A DNA stretch of 64,000 nucleotides from Cryobacterium sp. Y11 (GTDB taxonomy: Bacteria; Actinomycetota; Actinomycetes; Actinomycetales; Microbacteriaceae). Positions within the stretch are counted from its first letter, which is position 1. Every line of letters begins with the position of its first letter. The translations under genes were made by a program, and so were the position numbers. The stretch is taken from assembly GCF_002929535.1 (NCBI RefSeq), contig NZ_PJJO01000061.1, forward strand, positions 124,001 to 188,000, given 5' to 3'. Shown here piece by piece: positions 29,329 to 37,258 of the stretch. A model generated the notes under the pieces. It was not told where the DNA came from. It ran no database searches and saw only the letters and a list, made by a program, of their open reading frames with translations.

Positions 29329-30417
29329 GTGGCTCTTACTATTGCAATCGTCGGACTCCCCAATGTGGGCAAGTCCACCCTCTTCAACGCCCTGACCAAG
29401 AACAACGTGCTCGCAGCGAACTACCCGTTCGCAACGATCGAGCCCAACGTTGGAATCGTGAACCTTCCCGATTCGCGCCTGGCCGCCCTGGCAACCATTT
29501 ATGGCAGCAAGGCCCTGCTGCCGGCACCAGTGTCGTTCGTCGACATCGCCGGCATCGTGCGTGGTGCGAGCGAGGGGGAGGGCCTCGGCAACAAGTTTCT
29601 CGCCAACATTCGCGAAGCGGATGCCATCGCCCAGGTTATCCGCGGCTTCGCTGACCCCGACGTGGTGCACGTCGACGGCAAAGTCAACCCGGCCGGCGAC
29701 ATGGAAACAATCAATACCGAGCTGATCCTCGCCGACCTACAGACCCTCGAGAAGGCCGTGTTGCGTTTCGAGAAAGAGGTCAAGGGGCGCAAGATGGCGC
29801 CGCTCGTTCTGGAGACCGCGCTCAAGGCGCAGGCCATCCTCGACGCCGGTCAGCCGCTCTCCTCCGCAACGCTCGACATCGAGTCGATCCGTGAACTGGG
29901 CCTGCTCACGGCGAAGCCGTTCATCTACGTCTTTAACGTCGATGAGGCAGTGCTGCAGGACCAGGCCAAGCTCGACACCCTCGCCGCGCTCGTCGCCCCA
30001 GCGAACGCCGTGTTCCTCGATGCCAAGCTCGAGAGTGAACTGAGCGAACTTGACGCCGAAGACGCCGCCGAGATGCTCGCCTCGACCGGTCAGGCCGAAA
30101 GCGGTCTCGACCAGCTCGCCCGCATCGGATTTGACACCCTCGGCCTGCAGACCTATCTCACTGCCGGACCGAAAGAGTGCCGCGCCTGGACGATTCACAA
30201 GGGTTGGACCGCGCCGCAGGCCGCCGGAGTCATCCACACTGACTTCCAGAAGGGCTTCATTAAGGCGGAGATCTTCTCCTTCGAAGACCTCATGGCCGCC
30301 GGCTCGATCGCCGAGGCCCGCTCCAAGGGCAAGGCCCGCATCGAGGGCAAGGAATACGTCATGCAAGACGGCGACGTGGTGGAGTTCCGCTTCCAAGCAA
30401 CATCTGGTCAGAAGTAA
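29329..30417 (+). CDS. ychF: Redox-regulated ATPase YchF with element-derived C-terminus
   Basis: 362-aa Obg-related ATPase. P-loop GLPNVGKST near residues 9-17, switch region [22 protein letters not shown] in place of the usual G4 NKxD, and a C-terminal TGS domain with [22 protein letters not shown]. YchF binds ribosomes and participates in stress control. Normal YchF ends DGDVxxFxFNV; here the end is DGDVVEFRF followed by QATSGQK, seven residues that do not belong to the family. Those bases are part of the repeat that recurs through the downstream island, so the C-terminus appears to have been replaced by an insertion at the 3' end. Confidence 0.97.
   Translation: MALTIAIVGLPNVGKSTLFNALTKNNVLAANYPFATIEPNVGIVNLPDSRLAALATIYGSKALLPAPVSFVDIAGIVRGASEGEGLGNKFLANIREADAIAQVIRGFADPDVVHVDGKVNPAGDMETINTELILADLQTLEKAVLRFEKEVKGRKMAPLVLETALKAQAILDAGQPLSSATLDIESIRELGLLTAKPFIYVFNVDEAVLQDQAKLDTLAALVAPANAVFLDAKLESELSELDAEDAAEMLASTGQAESGLDQLARIGFDTLGLQTYLTAGPKECRAWTIHKGWTAPQAAGVIHTDFQKGFIKAEIFSFEDLMAAGSIAEARSKGKARIEGKEYVMQDGDVVEFRFQATSGQK
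30367..30417 (+). repeat. ychF 3'-end repeat R0 (reference copy)
   Basis: 51 bp encoding [16 protein letters not shown] and the stop. The left 23 bases (ending GGAGTTCCG) belong to native ychF; the right part varies between copies and seems to be supplied by inserted elements. It is followed by TAAGGA, which serves as the ribosome-binding site of the next gene. Confidence 0.9.
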
Positions 30418-30429
30418 GGACGCCGGGGG

Positions 30430-32277
30430 ATGATCAAGTCGGCTAACCAGTACCCCGTGCACACCCTCTTCAGTCATGAAGGGAACGTCCTCTACAAAAT
30501 TCCGGCGTATCAGCGTGAGTATTCGTGGCACAAAGCTCAGTGGGAGGACCTGTTCGAGGACCTGATCGACGCTGACGGGGCGCACTTCCTTGGCACCATC
30601 ATCACGCTCGATCAGACCACTGACACGCTGGAGGGTAACATCCTTCAAGTGGTTGATGGCCAACAACGGCTCACGACACTGACGCTCCTCCTAGCTGCCG
30701 TGTACTCGGTGCTCAAGGATCACGTCGATGACCTCGACGATGACACGCGGACCGACGTCATCAACCTCGGGCGTCAGCTAGTGCGCAAGATTGACGGACA
30801 GCCGAGGGTGACGCCCCAAAAGCAGGGCCTGAACCTCTTCGACTACCTCAAGGTGCTCGAGGAGGCTGGGTTGCCGGTCGAAGGCGAGTGGAAGCCGTAC
30901 TACCCGAGCCGACGGATCGCGAAGTGCTACCACTACTTCCGCTCCGCCATTCTCAAGCTCGCTGAAACAGAGGACCTGGCGGAGACAGAGGCCGCGCTTC
31001 GAGTGCACGAGGCGGCTATGAAGGCGGTCATCGTGAAGATCGAAGTGGCCAGCCATTCGGACGCCTTTGTTCTCTTCGAGTCGCTCAACAACCGCGGCAT
31101 GCCGCTCTCGCCGGTGGATCTAATTAAGAACCACCTGCTCGCCGAGTCCGAGAAGAAGAAGATTATGAACGTCGACCAGGCGTTTAGGCACTGGAACGAA
31201 ATGCTGACGAGCCTCGGCGACAATTATTCCACCCAGGAGCGTTTCCTACGGCACTACTTCAACGCCTTCAGGTCAGAGCTGCCCGATGTACCCAACGCAT
31301 CTGTGGCTACGAAGTCGAACCTGATCCGCATTTACGAGACGCTCCTGGAGCAGGACCTCAAGAAAGTGGCTGATGCCCTTGTAGACGCGAGCAGGATCTA
31401 CGGCCGCATCAATTGTGTTGTCGAGCTCGACCAGCCGACATCGCTTGACAGGGCCTTCCAGAGGCTCATGCGAGCCCAGGGCGCCCCGTCCTACGTCCTC
31501 TTAATGTGGCTGATGGCGAAACAGAACGACCTGAAGCTCAGCGAAGTCGATGTGGGAGCAATCGCCGATCTCCTCACGAGTTTCTTCGTCCGTCGCAACT
31601 TGACGGGCTACCCGCCCACGTACGCGCTGGCAAAGCTTTTCATGACAACCATTGGCGCCATCGGCGCAGCCAAGGGACAGGACATTTTCTGGGTCGTCGC
31701 CGAGAAGCTAACCACCGTCTCGGCGGCCGACGACGAGTTCCGTGCTCGGCTTCTGGGCCGCATCTATGACGAGAACACCGACGTCGCAAGGTTTGCCTTG
31801 ACCACACTCGCCGAGGACGAGATGACCAAGGAGACGAGGGTCGACCTGTGGCGCCAGGAGAAGAACCACTTCGTGTGGACGATCGAGCACATCCTTCCGC
31901 AAGGTGAGAACCTGCCCGGCGCCTGGGTGGAGATGCTCGGGGGTAAGGAAGTGGCTTCCCTGGTTCAGGAGGAACACAAGCACCGGCTCGGCAACCTCAC
32001 TGTGACGGCATATAACAGCAACCTCGGCAACAAATCGTTCGCGGAGAAGCGCGACCGTCAGGACTCTAAAGGACGGCAGATCGGTTATCGCAACGGACTT
32101 TCACTGAATGCCGAGTTGGCGACGCGCGACTCGTGGACGAGTGCTGACATCGAGCGCCGCACGCAGGAGTTGGCTTCGAGAGTGATGTCGCGCTTCCCGC
32201 TTCCTAATGGTCCGAGTCAACGTGGGCCGGCCGACGGCGACGTGGTGGAGTTCCGTCACCAAGCAACGTCTGGCTAA
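30430..32277 (+). CDS. DUF262/DUF1524 (GmrSD-like) nuclease with repeat-encoded tail
   Basis: 615-aa. The DUF262 ParB/Srx-like half has YQREYSW (residues 27-33) and VVDGQQRLTTL (DGQQR at 76-80), the NTPase/nuclease hallmarks of GmrS. The C-terminal DUF1524 HNH half has IEHILPQ near residue 485 and HRLGNLTVTAYNSNLGNKSF near 520, as in GmrD. Such fused proteins act against modified phage DNA (type IV restriction, e.g. GmrSD, BrxU). The ATG is 12 bases after the ychF stop with TAAGGA as ribosome-binding site and no promoter visible, so read-through from ychF is likely. After the natural end (RFPLP) the frame runs into repeat R1 and ends [14 protein letters not shown]. Confidence 0.9.
   Translation: MIKSANQYPVHTLFSHEGNVLYKIPAYQREYSWHKAQWEDLFEDLIDADGAHFLGTIITLDQTTDTLEGNILQVVDGQQRLTTLTLLLAAVYSVLKDHVDDLDDDTRTDVINLGRQLVRKIDGQPRVTPQKQGLNLFDYLKVLEEAGLPVEGEWKPYYPSRRIAKCYHYFRSAILKLAETEDLAETEAALRVHEAAMKAVIVKIEVASHSDAFVLFESLNNRGMPLSPVDLIKNHLLAESEKKKIMNVDQAFRHWNEMLTSLGDNYSTQERFLRHYFNAFRSELPDVPNASVATKSNLIRIYETLLEQDLKKVADALVDASRIYGRINCVVELDQPTSLDRAFQRLMRAQGAPSYVLLMWLMAKQNDLKLSEVDVGAIADLLTSFFVRRNLTGYPPTYALAKLFMTTIGAIGAAKGQDIFWVVAEKLTTVSAADDEFRARLLGRIYDENTDVARFALTTLAEDEMTKETRVDLWRQEKNHFVWTIEHILPQGENLPGAWVEMLGGKEVASLVQEEHKHRLGNLTVTAYNSNLGNKSFAEKRDRQDSKGRQIGYRNGLSLNAELATRDSWTSADIERRTQELASRVMSRFPLPNGPSQRGPADGDVVEFRHQATSG
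32233..32277 (+). repeat. ychF 3'-end repeat R1
   Basis: The first 23 bases are identical to R0; after GGAGTTCCG it reads TCACCAAGCAACGTCTGG and stops. It is in frame with the DUF262 gene and codes its last 14 residues. Confidence 0.88.
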
Positions 32278-32289
32278 AAGTGATTGTCG

Positions 32290-33630
32290 ATGCGTGATCT
32301 GAGTTCTCTTCTTGAGAGTGTCCGGGATCGCGATGCCCGCGTGCTGTTCAACGAGGCACTTCGGGCCTACCAGGCCGGAGCCAACCGCGCATCTATCGTT
32401 TCGATCTGGATAGCCGTCACATCTGACCTGATCACGAAAGTGCGTCATCTTGCTGAGCAAGGTGACGGTGCGGCGGCGGCGGCAATGCGTGATGTGCATG
32501 CATTTGTCGAGGGTCGCGACGTTAGGAAGATGCAGGCGTTCGAGAATGGTCTCCTCGAATTGTGCGCGGACAAATTGCAGCTTCTCACTGCACGTGAGAA
32601 AAGCGAGTTGACGCGGCTTTATGAAGATCGCAATCTTTGTGCTCATCCTGGATATGAGGAAGGTGCAGAGTCCTTCCATCCGACGGCTGAGCTAGTACGA
32701 AGTCACTTGGCGATGGCGTGTGACGCCGTCCTCTCGCAGCCCGGCATTGCCGGGCGTCAAATGATTGCGACGTTCCTTACGGAGCTTGAAAGCGATTCGT
32801 GGTCAGAGGACGACGTCGCGAGTTACCTCCGCACGAGGTACTTCGAGCGCTCTCGTGATCAAGTAAAGCGAAATCTGTCAGAGATCTTTGTGAAGGGATG
32901 TATCGAGCCGCCCAAAGGCGATAATAACTTGGCGTTCAGGTGCCTTCAATGCGTTCGAGCGCTACACGAATTCGACCACGATCGGTTTGACCTCGCCGTC
33001 GAATCTGTGTTGTCGAAGCGTGAGCAAGGGGGTCAACTCGGAGACAAAGACCTACTTCGGGCTGTCGGTGCTTTGGGCCCCTTCGACGCGATGTGGAAGC
33101 GCTTGCCGTCTACCTCGCGGATGAGGCTGATCGCATTATTAAAAGTTGCACCTCTCGGGTCGCTTGTTGAGGAGCGGTTTTTTGCAAGCGGTCCGCCGAG
33201 TGATATCGAAGTTCGCGACCTTTACAACGGCATTCTGGATAGGGCTGGCATCGACGAAGTCGACAACCAGCTTAATCGCCCTTATGACCGTGGTCAGTGG
33301 GCGGACAAGGCGTTGACGTTTCTTGCGGAGTCGTCGAACTATCGAGTAGCCGAAGCAAACATGCGGCGGGTACTGAAGACCACGGAAGCATTTCAGCTGC
33401 GCCACGTGGAAACATTTGCGGAGACAATCCTTCATAACGATCAGGTGCGTGTTGCGTCCGACATGCCAGCGCTGGCTTTGAAGGCCTTGGAAGATACGGT
33501 GAAGATCGTCGGCGCTCGGCAGGTGTGGGTAGACCTTGCAGCTGAATTGAAGGCGCGCAATCGCGCAGACCCGAGTGGTTCGTCAAGCTATTACTCCTAC
33601 GACGGACTGTCAGGGTTCCTGGCTACCTAG
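32290..33630 (+). CDS. Unrecognised protein with HEPN-type Rx4H motif
   Basis: About 446 aa. The N-terminal 150 residues are helical and carry DRNLCAHP (Arg114-x4-His119), the catalytic signature of HEPN ribonucleases, preceded by an ALRAYQAGANRASIVSIWIAV helix common in HEPN proteins. The rest is helical with no motif I know. It begins 12 bases after the DUF262 gene, so the two are probably one transcript; a TTG two codons earlier is an alternative start. HEPN RNases are frequent effectors in phage defence and toxin systems; that role is inferred from the motif and location. Ends 30 bases before repeat R2. Confidence 0.75.
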   Translation: MRDLSSLLESVRDRDARVLFNEALRAYQAGANRASIVSIWIAVTSDLITKVRHLAEQGDGAAAAAMRDVHAFVEGRDVRKMQAFENGLLELCADKLQLLTAREKSELTRLYEDRNLCAHPGYEEGAESFHPTAELVRSHLAMACDAVLSQPGIAGRQMIATFLTELESDSWSEDDVASYLRTRYFERSRDQVKRNLSEIFVKGCIEPPKGDNNLAFRCLQCVRALHEFDHDRFDLAVESVLSKREQGGQLGDKDLLRAVGALGPFDAMWKRLPSTSRMRLIALLKVAPLGSLVEERFFASGPPSDIEVRDLYNGILDRAGIDEVDNQLNRPYDRGQWADKALTFLAESSNYRVAEANMRRVLKTTEAFQLRHVETFAETILHNDQVRVASDMPALALKALEDTVKIVGARQVWVDLAAELKARNRADPSGSSSYYSYDGLSGFLAT

Positions 33631-33635
33631 GCCCG

Positions 33636-33657
33636 GCTCGCCAACAGGCGTTCGAGC
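33636..33657 (+). terminator. Hairpin after HEPN-motif gene
   Basis: GCTCG (33636-33640) pairs with CGAGC (33653-33657), with an inner CGCC/GGCG pair around AACA. Short, without a T-run, three bases before repeat R2. It could be a weak terminator or part of the attachment structure. Confidence 0.35.
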
Positions 33658-33660
33658 GCA

Positions 33661-33712
33661 GACAGCGGCGCGCTGGAGTTCCGTTTTTCTTGCAACATCT
33701 GGGCAGAAATAG
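33661..33712 (+). repeat. ychF 3'-end repeat R2
   Basis: 52 bp. Compared with R0 it has several substitutions and one extra base after the core CTGGAGTTCCG, then recovers the right half GCAACATCTGGGCAGAAA and a TAG. Not in frame with any gene. Confidence 0.8.
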
Positions 33713-34042
33713 CCTCACAGACCCCCGAACCGGCGTCTTCGTGCGAACAGTATGCGTGAAACGAAAAGGCTCAGTGCCCTGCGCCGCGAACACTCCTGAC
33801 GAGTCTGATTTGCAGCGGCACGGGGGCCCCAGAGTGTTGAGGGAACAAGCGTGACTACGGCGGTCTTCAGCCGCGACGGTGGAAGTTTGGCGCAACACGT
33901 ATTCAGCGAAACAAGACCGGTCTAGCGGCGCGCAGGGTGACAGCACTCACAATCCCGGACGCCGACTTATTGCTCGCTCCCGGCGAGCAAGAGTGACTGA
34001 TAGGGTTTCGCTGTTCGTCACGATAACAAGGGGAGACCGCAC
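33713..34042. promoter_or_regulatory. Gene-free 330 bp before small island gene
   Basis: No coding frame. An 8-bp hairpin (TTGCTCGC at 33970-33977 with GCGAGCAA at 33983-33990) sits about 50 bases before the next start; the A/T-richer bases after it may hold that gene's promoter. Confidence 0.35.
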
Positions 34043-34297
34043 TTGGCACTTTCGCAACGCGATTTCGAAATGATTGCCCGAGAGGTTGCGGAGAGCATTT
34101 CCGAAATAATCGGGTGCTCAGTCACGGGTTTTCGGGCCGCTCTCACCGTCCGTTCGCGGTCGGGGAAACTAACGTATGAAGCATACGCAAATTACGATCC
34201 AGAGTCTGAGGAACTTGCCGTCCAGAACCCATACCGGGGCGGCGGAGCGACAATCACTTTCAGACGGGAGTTTGCCGAGCGGGCCGGGACACTTTAG
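34043..34297 (+). CDS. Small island protein of unknown function
   Basis: 84-aa. TTG start with AAGGGGAG seven bases upstream. No signal peptide or membrane span; predicted mixed alpha/beta, starting SQRDFEMIAREVAESISEII and ending TFRREFAERAGTL. I do not recognise the family. The last residues (FR.EFAER...L) recur in a fragment at 37099-37146, so it belongs to a cassette type that was inserted at least twice. It lies on the coding strand shared by most cargo genes, just before a minus-strand nuclease remnant. Confidence 0.6.
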   Translation: MALSQRDFEMIAREVAESISEIIGCSVTGFRAALTVRSRSGKLTYEAYANYDPESEELAVQNPYRGGGATITFRREFAERAGTL

Positions 34298-34373
34298 CCG
34301 AATACGTGCGCGCGGACCCTGGATCGCCCGGTGATCCACGCCGGCCGTTCTTTTGACAAAACAGGATTGGCGC

Positions 34374-35117
34374 TCAGTTCGAGAGAGCGATCATCTCGAA
34401 TACCTTGAATGCGCTGTAGAGCTGTTCTAACGCGTCCGCGGCATTCGGTGTGGTCTTAAGCTTGACGCCGATGTAGTCGTTGGCGTACCCGCGTGTGAAC
34501 CATGGTTTCTCTTCAAAGCCGCGTCCCTCCCAGCGGGAGCCGAGACTTCGGGCGCGGCTGATCGTAAACTCGCCATCAAACTCAGCGGCTCCCAGGGGCA
34601 TCATCACCTTGTGCAGCAGGGTAGTGATCTCATCGTCGGCCTGACCCTCTCGATATCGGAATCCAATTCCGGGAGTGTAGTGAAGGACGCCGTTCCTGCC
34701 AGTGACTTCAAGCTGCGCACGCACGTTTCCACACGGGGAGTTGAGGAGTACAGCTGGACGACTGTTGTCGGTTGGCTCTATATGAGGATTCCAGGCAGGG
34801 TCCGGAACATCGACCTGAGCTAGCGCACTACGAAAGGCGTAGCGCTGGGACCGTTTCGAGCAGGGGTTCGTTACGATTGCCGTGATGTCAGCTTGTAGCC
34901 GGCGGACGTGAGGACTTGTGAACGCGGAAAGGAAAACGCCCCACTCGAGAATCGTAATGTCAGCAAACACATCTGGGTCGATGGCTTCGACGTCGGGTGA
35001 CTCTGCATCTGCCACAAGAAGTACAACGAGTGCTTCGGGGTACTTTTCGTGGAGTTTGCGTAGCTGGTCGTCGTTGGCGTGATCGTCTATTTTGACCTCG
35101 ATGTGCACAGACTCGCC
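34374..35117 (-). pseudogene. PD-(D/E)XK nuclease-like gene, N-terminus lost to an IS3 insertion
   Basis: The minus-strand frame reads from about GESVHIEVKIDDHANDDQL to a normal stop at 34374 (about 245 residues). HIEVKID followed by a YPEALVVLLVAD strand is the E-x-K half of a PD-(D/E)XK nuclease; the preceding catalytic Asp region should lie upstream but is replaced by IS3 sequence, where the frame codes low-quality residues antisense to the transposase. The C-terminal 170 residues are not familiar. Probably once a defence nuclease. The exact breakpoint between 35105 and 35180 cannot be fixed by eye. Confidence 0.65.
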
Positions 35118-35159
35118 GGCATCTGTCCCGAGGGGCAGATCACTGCGCGCCCTTTCGGG

Positions 35160-35555
35160 CCGGACACCCCGTTCGTTGAGGTGTGTTTGAACATGGCGCT
35201 GTGGCGACGAGACAACGCAGGTCACACCGTCCAACCCGGCCTGATCCATCACAGCGATGCCGGGTCGCAATATACGTCCGTTCGATTCGCGGAGACCGTA
35301 ATGGGCCTCTACAAGAACGAGGCCGTGGCGAAGAATTCACCTTTCATCACCGGACCGCTGAAAACCCTCGCCAACGTTGAGAAGCTCACCTTCGACTGGC
35401 TCGACTGGCTCGACTGGTACAACAGTCGGCGGCTGCACAGCGCCTTGGGGAACAAGCCGCCGGCTGATATGAGCTCAACTCTTACGCTGGAACAAATGGC
35501 CCGATAAATATCGAAGCCGCCAACAAAACGGCGGCATGAAACCCGGGACGGTTCA
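35160..35555 (+). mobile_element. IS3-family insertion sequence remnant (3' part)
   Basis: The frame ending at 35507 codes the end of an IS3 OrfB integrase: NMALWRRDNAGHTVQPGLIH, then HSDAGSQYTSVRF, then an internal deletion that removes the IGSVGDxYDNA segment, then ETVMGLYKNEAV and WYNSRRLHSALGNKPP. A GCCGCC/GGCGGC hairpin (35516-35535) follows, and the sequence CCCGGGACGGTTCA ending at 35555 looks like the right terminal inverted repeat. The left end and OrfA are gone, so it is inactive. Confidence 0.85.
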
Positions 35556-35607
35556 CGTCGGTCGCCATGTGATCAGCATCGCATCGAGAGACGCCCGCAC
35601 AGAACCG

Positions 35608-35634
35608 CAGTCATTCACTTTCTGTGAATGACTG
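35608..35634 (+). other. Perfect hairpin abutting repeat R3
   Basis: CAGTCATTCAC (35608-35618) and its exact complement (35624-35634) with a 5-base loop. The right arm ends at the base before R3 begins. Confidence 0.6.
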
Positions 35635-35667
35635 GACGGCGACGTTGCGGAGTTCCGTCACGGCTAA
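35635..35667 (+). repeat. ychF 3'-end repeat R3
   Basis: GACGGCGACGTTGCGGAGTT then CCGTCACGG and TAA; codes DGDVAEFRHG. Two differences from R0 in the left 23 bases; the right side is the short TCAC type. Confidence 0.8.
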
Positions 35668-36092
35668 TATCCTGGTTCCCTCGCCAGCGTCGGCGCACAC
35701 TGGTATTGGCACGGTTCGATCGGCGCGCTCGTCCTCGCTGCAAGGAGCCGTTGCGGTGGCCAGTTTGGACGCCAGCTCACCGCGGGAGATTGCCGATACC
35801 CGGCGGATCGCGTGGCTCTCAAAGCATCAAATACTCAGATGATCGGAAGCACAATCACAGCACAGGAAGACTGGCATATCATCCGGCACGAGCGTGCGTT
35901 GGTGTGATCTCGCTTATATTCATTTCGCCTCCTTAGGGGACCCAAGAACAAAACGACGCGCTTCACTGGCCGTGGCTGAACGGTGCCGTGACCGTGACCG
36001 TGCGCTGGCGAACCGACTTCTGTCGCCACGGTGCTTAGTGACGTGATGTCGTGGTGCATCTGGTCGCTTGATTTTGCACTACTCTCGGGTGC
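35668..36092. other. 425-bp stretch without a recognisable gene
   Basis: No frame shows protein-like composition. It lies between R3 and the next cargo gene. A/T content rises towards 36060-36090, where the promoter of the following gene should lie. Confidence 0.4.
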
Positions 36093-36884
36093 GTGGGGAA
36101 CACTAAAGTATTGTTCGGCTGGCCAGGACTTGTGGCGGTCCTGGGCTTGGTTGCTGCTGCTGCTACTGTCGTGCTGGCCTTCGCCTTGCCGGGCGCCTGG
36201 GTTGCGGTACTTGGCGCTGCTACTGCTGCCTTCGCTATCGCGTTGACATACATCATCGCGCGGAGACAGGGACAGGAGTCAGCGACTCTCGCCGGTGTTG
36301 TTGAGAAGGTCAACGGAACCGTCGACGGCACAAAAGAGACTGTGCAGGATGTCAAGGACCTTCTCGAACGGTCTGCGACGCTCATTCGGCAAATTGCCGA
36401 GCGTGATTCTGCTCAGGATTACAACCCTGAGCTCGCGGATGACGAGCCTTCCGAAGGTATGGTCAAACCGAGCTATGAGTCTGACGCCATCGCGAAGCTC
36501 AGAACTAACGGAGCAGACCTCGATTTCGATCATCTGGATTGGAAGGCAAAGTTGCCTGATCCCCTTCTGCCGGGCAATCATGGCTGGTTTGTCGAATCTC
36601 CCGGGAGGACAGCCCGGTGGTTCGTGCGTCGAGCACGGGGCATGACGGTTCGAAAGGCAATGCCCCGGGACTTGTTGGACAAGCTCGAAGAGGAGCAAGC
36701 GGTGAACCCGCGCACCATTGCTCTCGATTTCCAGCTGAAGCAGCATGGGCTCGCGGCGTGGTACGCGAGAACCTACTCAGGTGAGCTCTATAAGATTTCG
36801 CGCTCCTACAGGGTTCTGGGCCAGCCCATACGAACCGAAAAGATCGAGGAAGAAGCACAATTTGTTCGCGAGTCACAGCCTTAG
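36093..36884 (+). CDS. Island membrane protein, two N-terminal spans, unknown function
   Basis: 263-aa, GTG start with no clear ribosome-binding site. Two hydrophobic spans (residues about 8-30 and 35-54) are followed by a helical, probably coiled segment (about 62-105: VVEKVNGTVDGTKETVQDVKDLLERSATL is partly phasin/stalk-like) and a soluble cytoplasmic domain of about 150 residues with conserved-looking WKAKLPDPLLPGNHGW. I do not recognise the family. Two-span proteins with a soluble domain are common effectors in defence islands, but no motif proves that here. Repeat R4 begins 122 bases after its stop. Confidence 0.7.
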   Translation: MGNTKVLFGWPGLVAVLGLVAAAATVVLAFALPGAWVAVLGAATAAFAIALTYIIARRQGQESATLAGVVEKVNGTVDGTKETVQDVKDLLERSATLIRQIAERDSAQDYNPELADDEPSEGMVKPSYESDAIAKLRTNGADLDFDHLDWKAKLPDPLLPGNHGWFVESPGRTARWFVRRARGMTVRKAMPRDLLDKLEEEQAVNPRTIALDFQLKQHGLAAWYARTYSGELYKISRSYRVLGQPIRTEKIEEEAQFVRESQP

Positions 36885-37006
36885 TACTCGAAGCCAGCCC
36901 GCACCAGCCGGCTCCCGCGTCCGTCAAGCACATGGCCGTAACGCTCGAGGGTGGCGCTCGGGTACATAGTCCATGAGGGCGAGCACCACCTCAAATGTTT
37001 AGCTGT

Positions 37007-37057
37007 GACGGCGACGTGGTGGAGTTCCGCTTTCAAGCAACATCAGGGCAGAAGTAG
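37007..37057 (+). repeat. ychF 3'-end repeat R4
   Basis: 51 bp, only four mismatches to R0, all at third codon positions or in the stop (TAG for TAA); codes the same [16 protein letters not shown]. This is the closest copy and lies 6.6 kb from ychF. Confidence 0.92.
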
Positions 37058-37098
37058 CCTTCTATACAATTTCAGGTCCGTGGACAGCCAGCCATCCG

Positions 37099-37146
37099 AT
37101 GATCATCTTCCGAATAGAGTTTGCCGAAAGGATCAGGGCGCTCTAG
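37099..37146 (+). pseudogene. C-terminal fragment of a paralogue of the 84-aa island protein
   Basis: The frame codes MIIFRIEFAERIRAL and stop, matching the end of the protein at 34043-34297 (ITFRREFAERAGTL and stop). Only these 15 residues remain, between R4 and R5, so it is the stub of a mostly deleted cassette. Confidence 0.5.
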
Positions 37147-37207
37147 TGGAGCCCGTTCACGCCCTGTCCTACCCGAGCGGGGTGTAAGTCTCGGGAGCGC
37201 AGCGCCG

Positions 37208-37240
37208 GATGGCGACGCCGTGGAGTTCCCTCACTCATAA
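37208..37240 (+). repeat. ychF 3'-end repeat R5
   Basis: GATGGCGACGCCGTGGAGTT then CCCTCACTCATAA; codes DGDAVEFPHS and stop. Located 18 bases before the next start codon. Confidence 0.75.
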
Positions 37241-37258
37241 ACATCACATTGGAGCGCT

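Noticed and set aside
35624..35842. 72-aa frame starting at the hairpin and running through R3
   Set aside because: Starts within a perfect palindrome, has no protein-like features, and the R3 part is read in a frame other than that of YchF.
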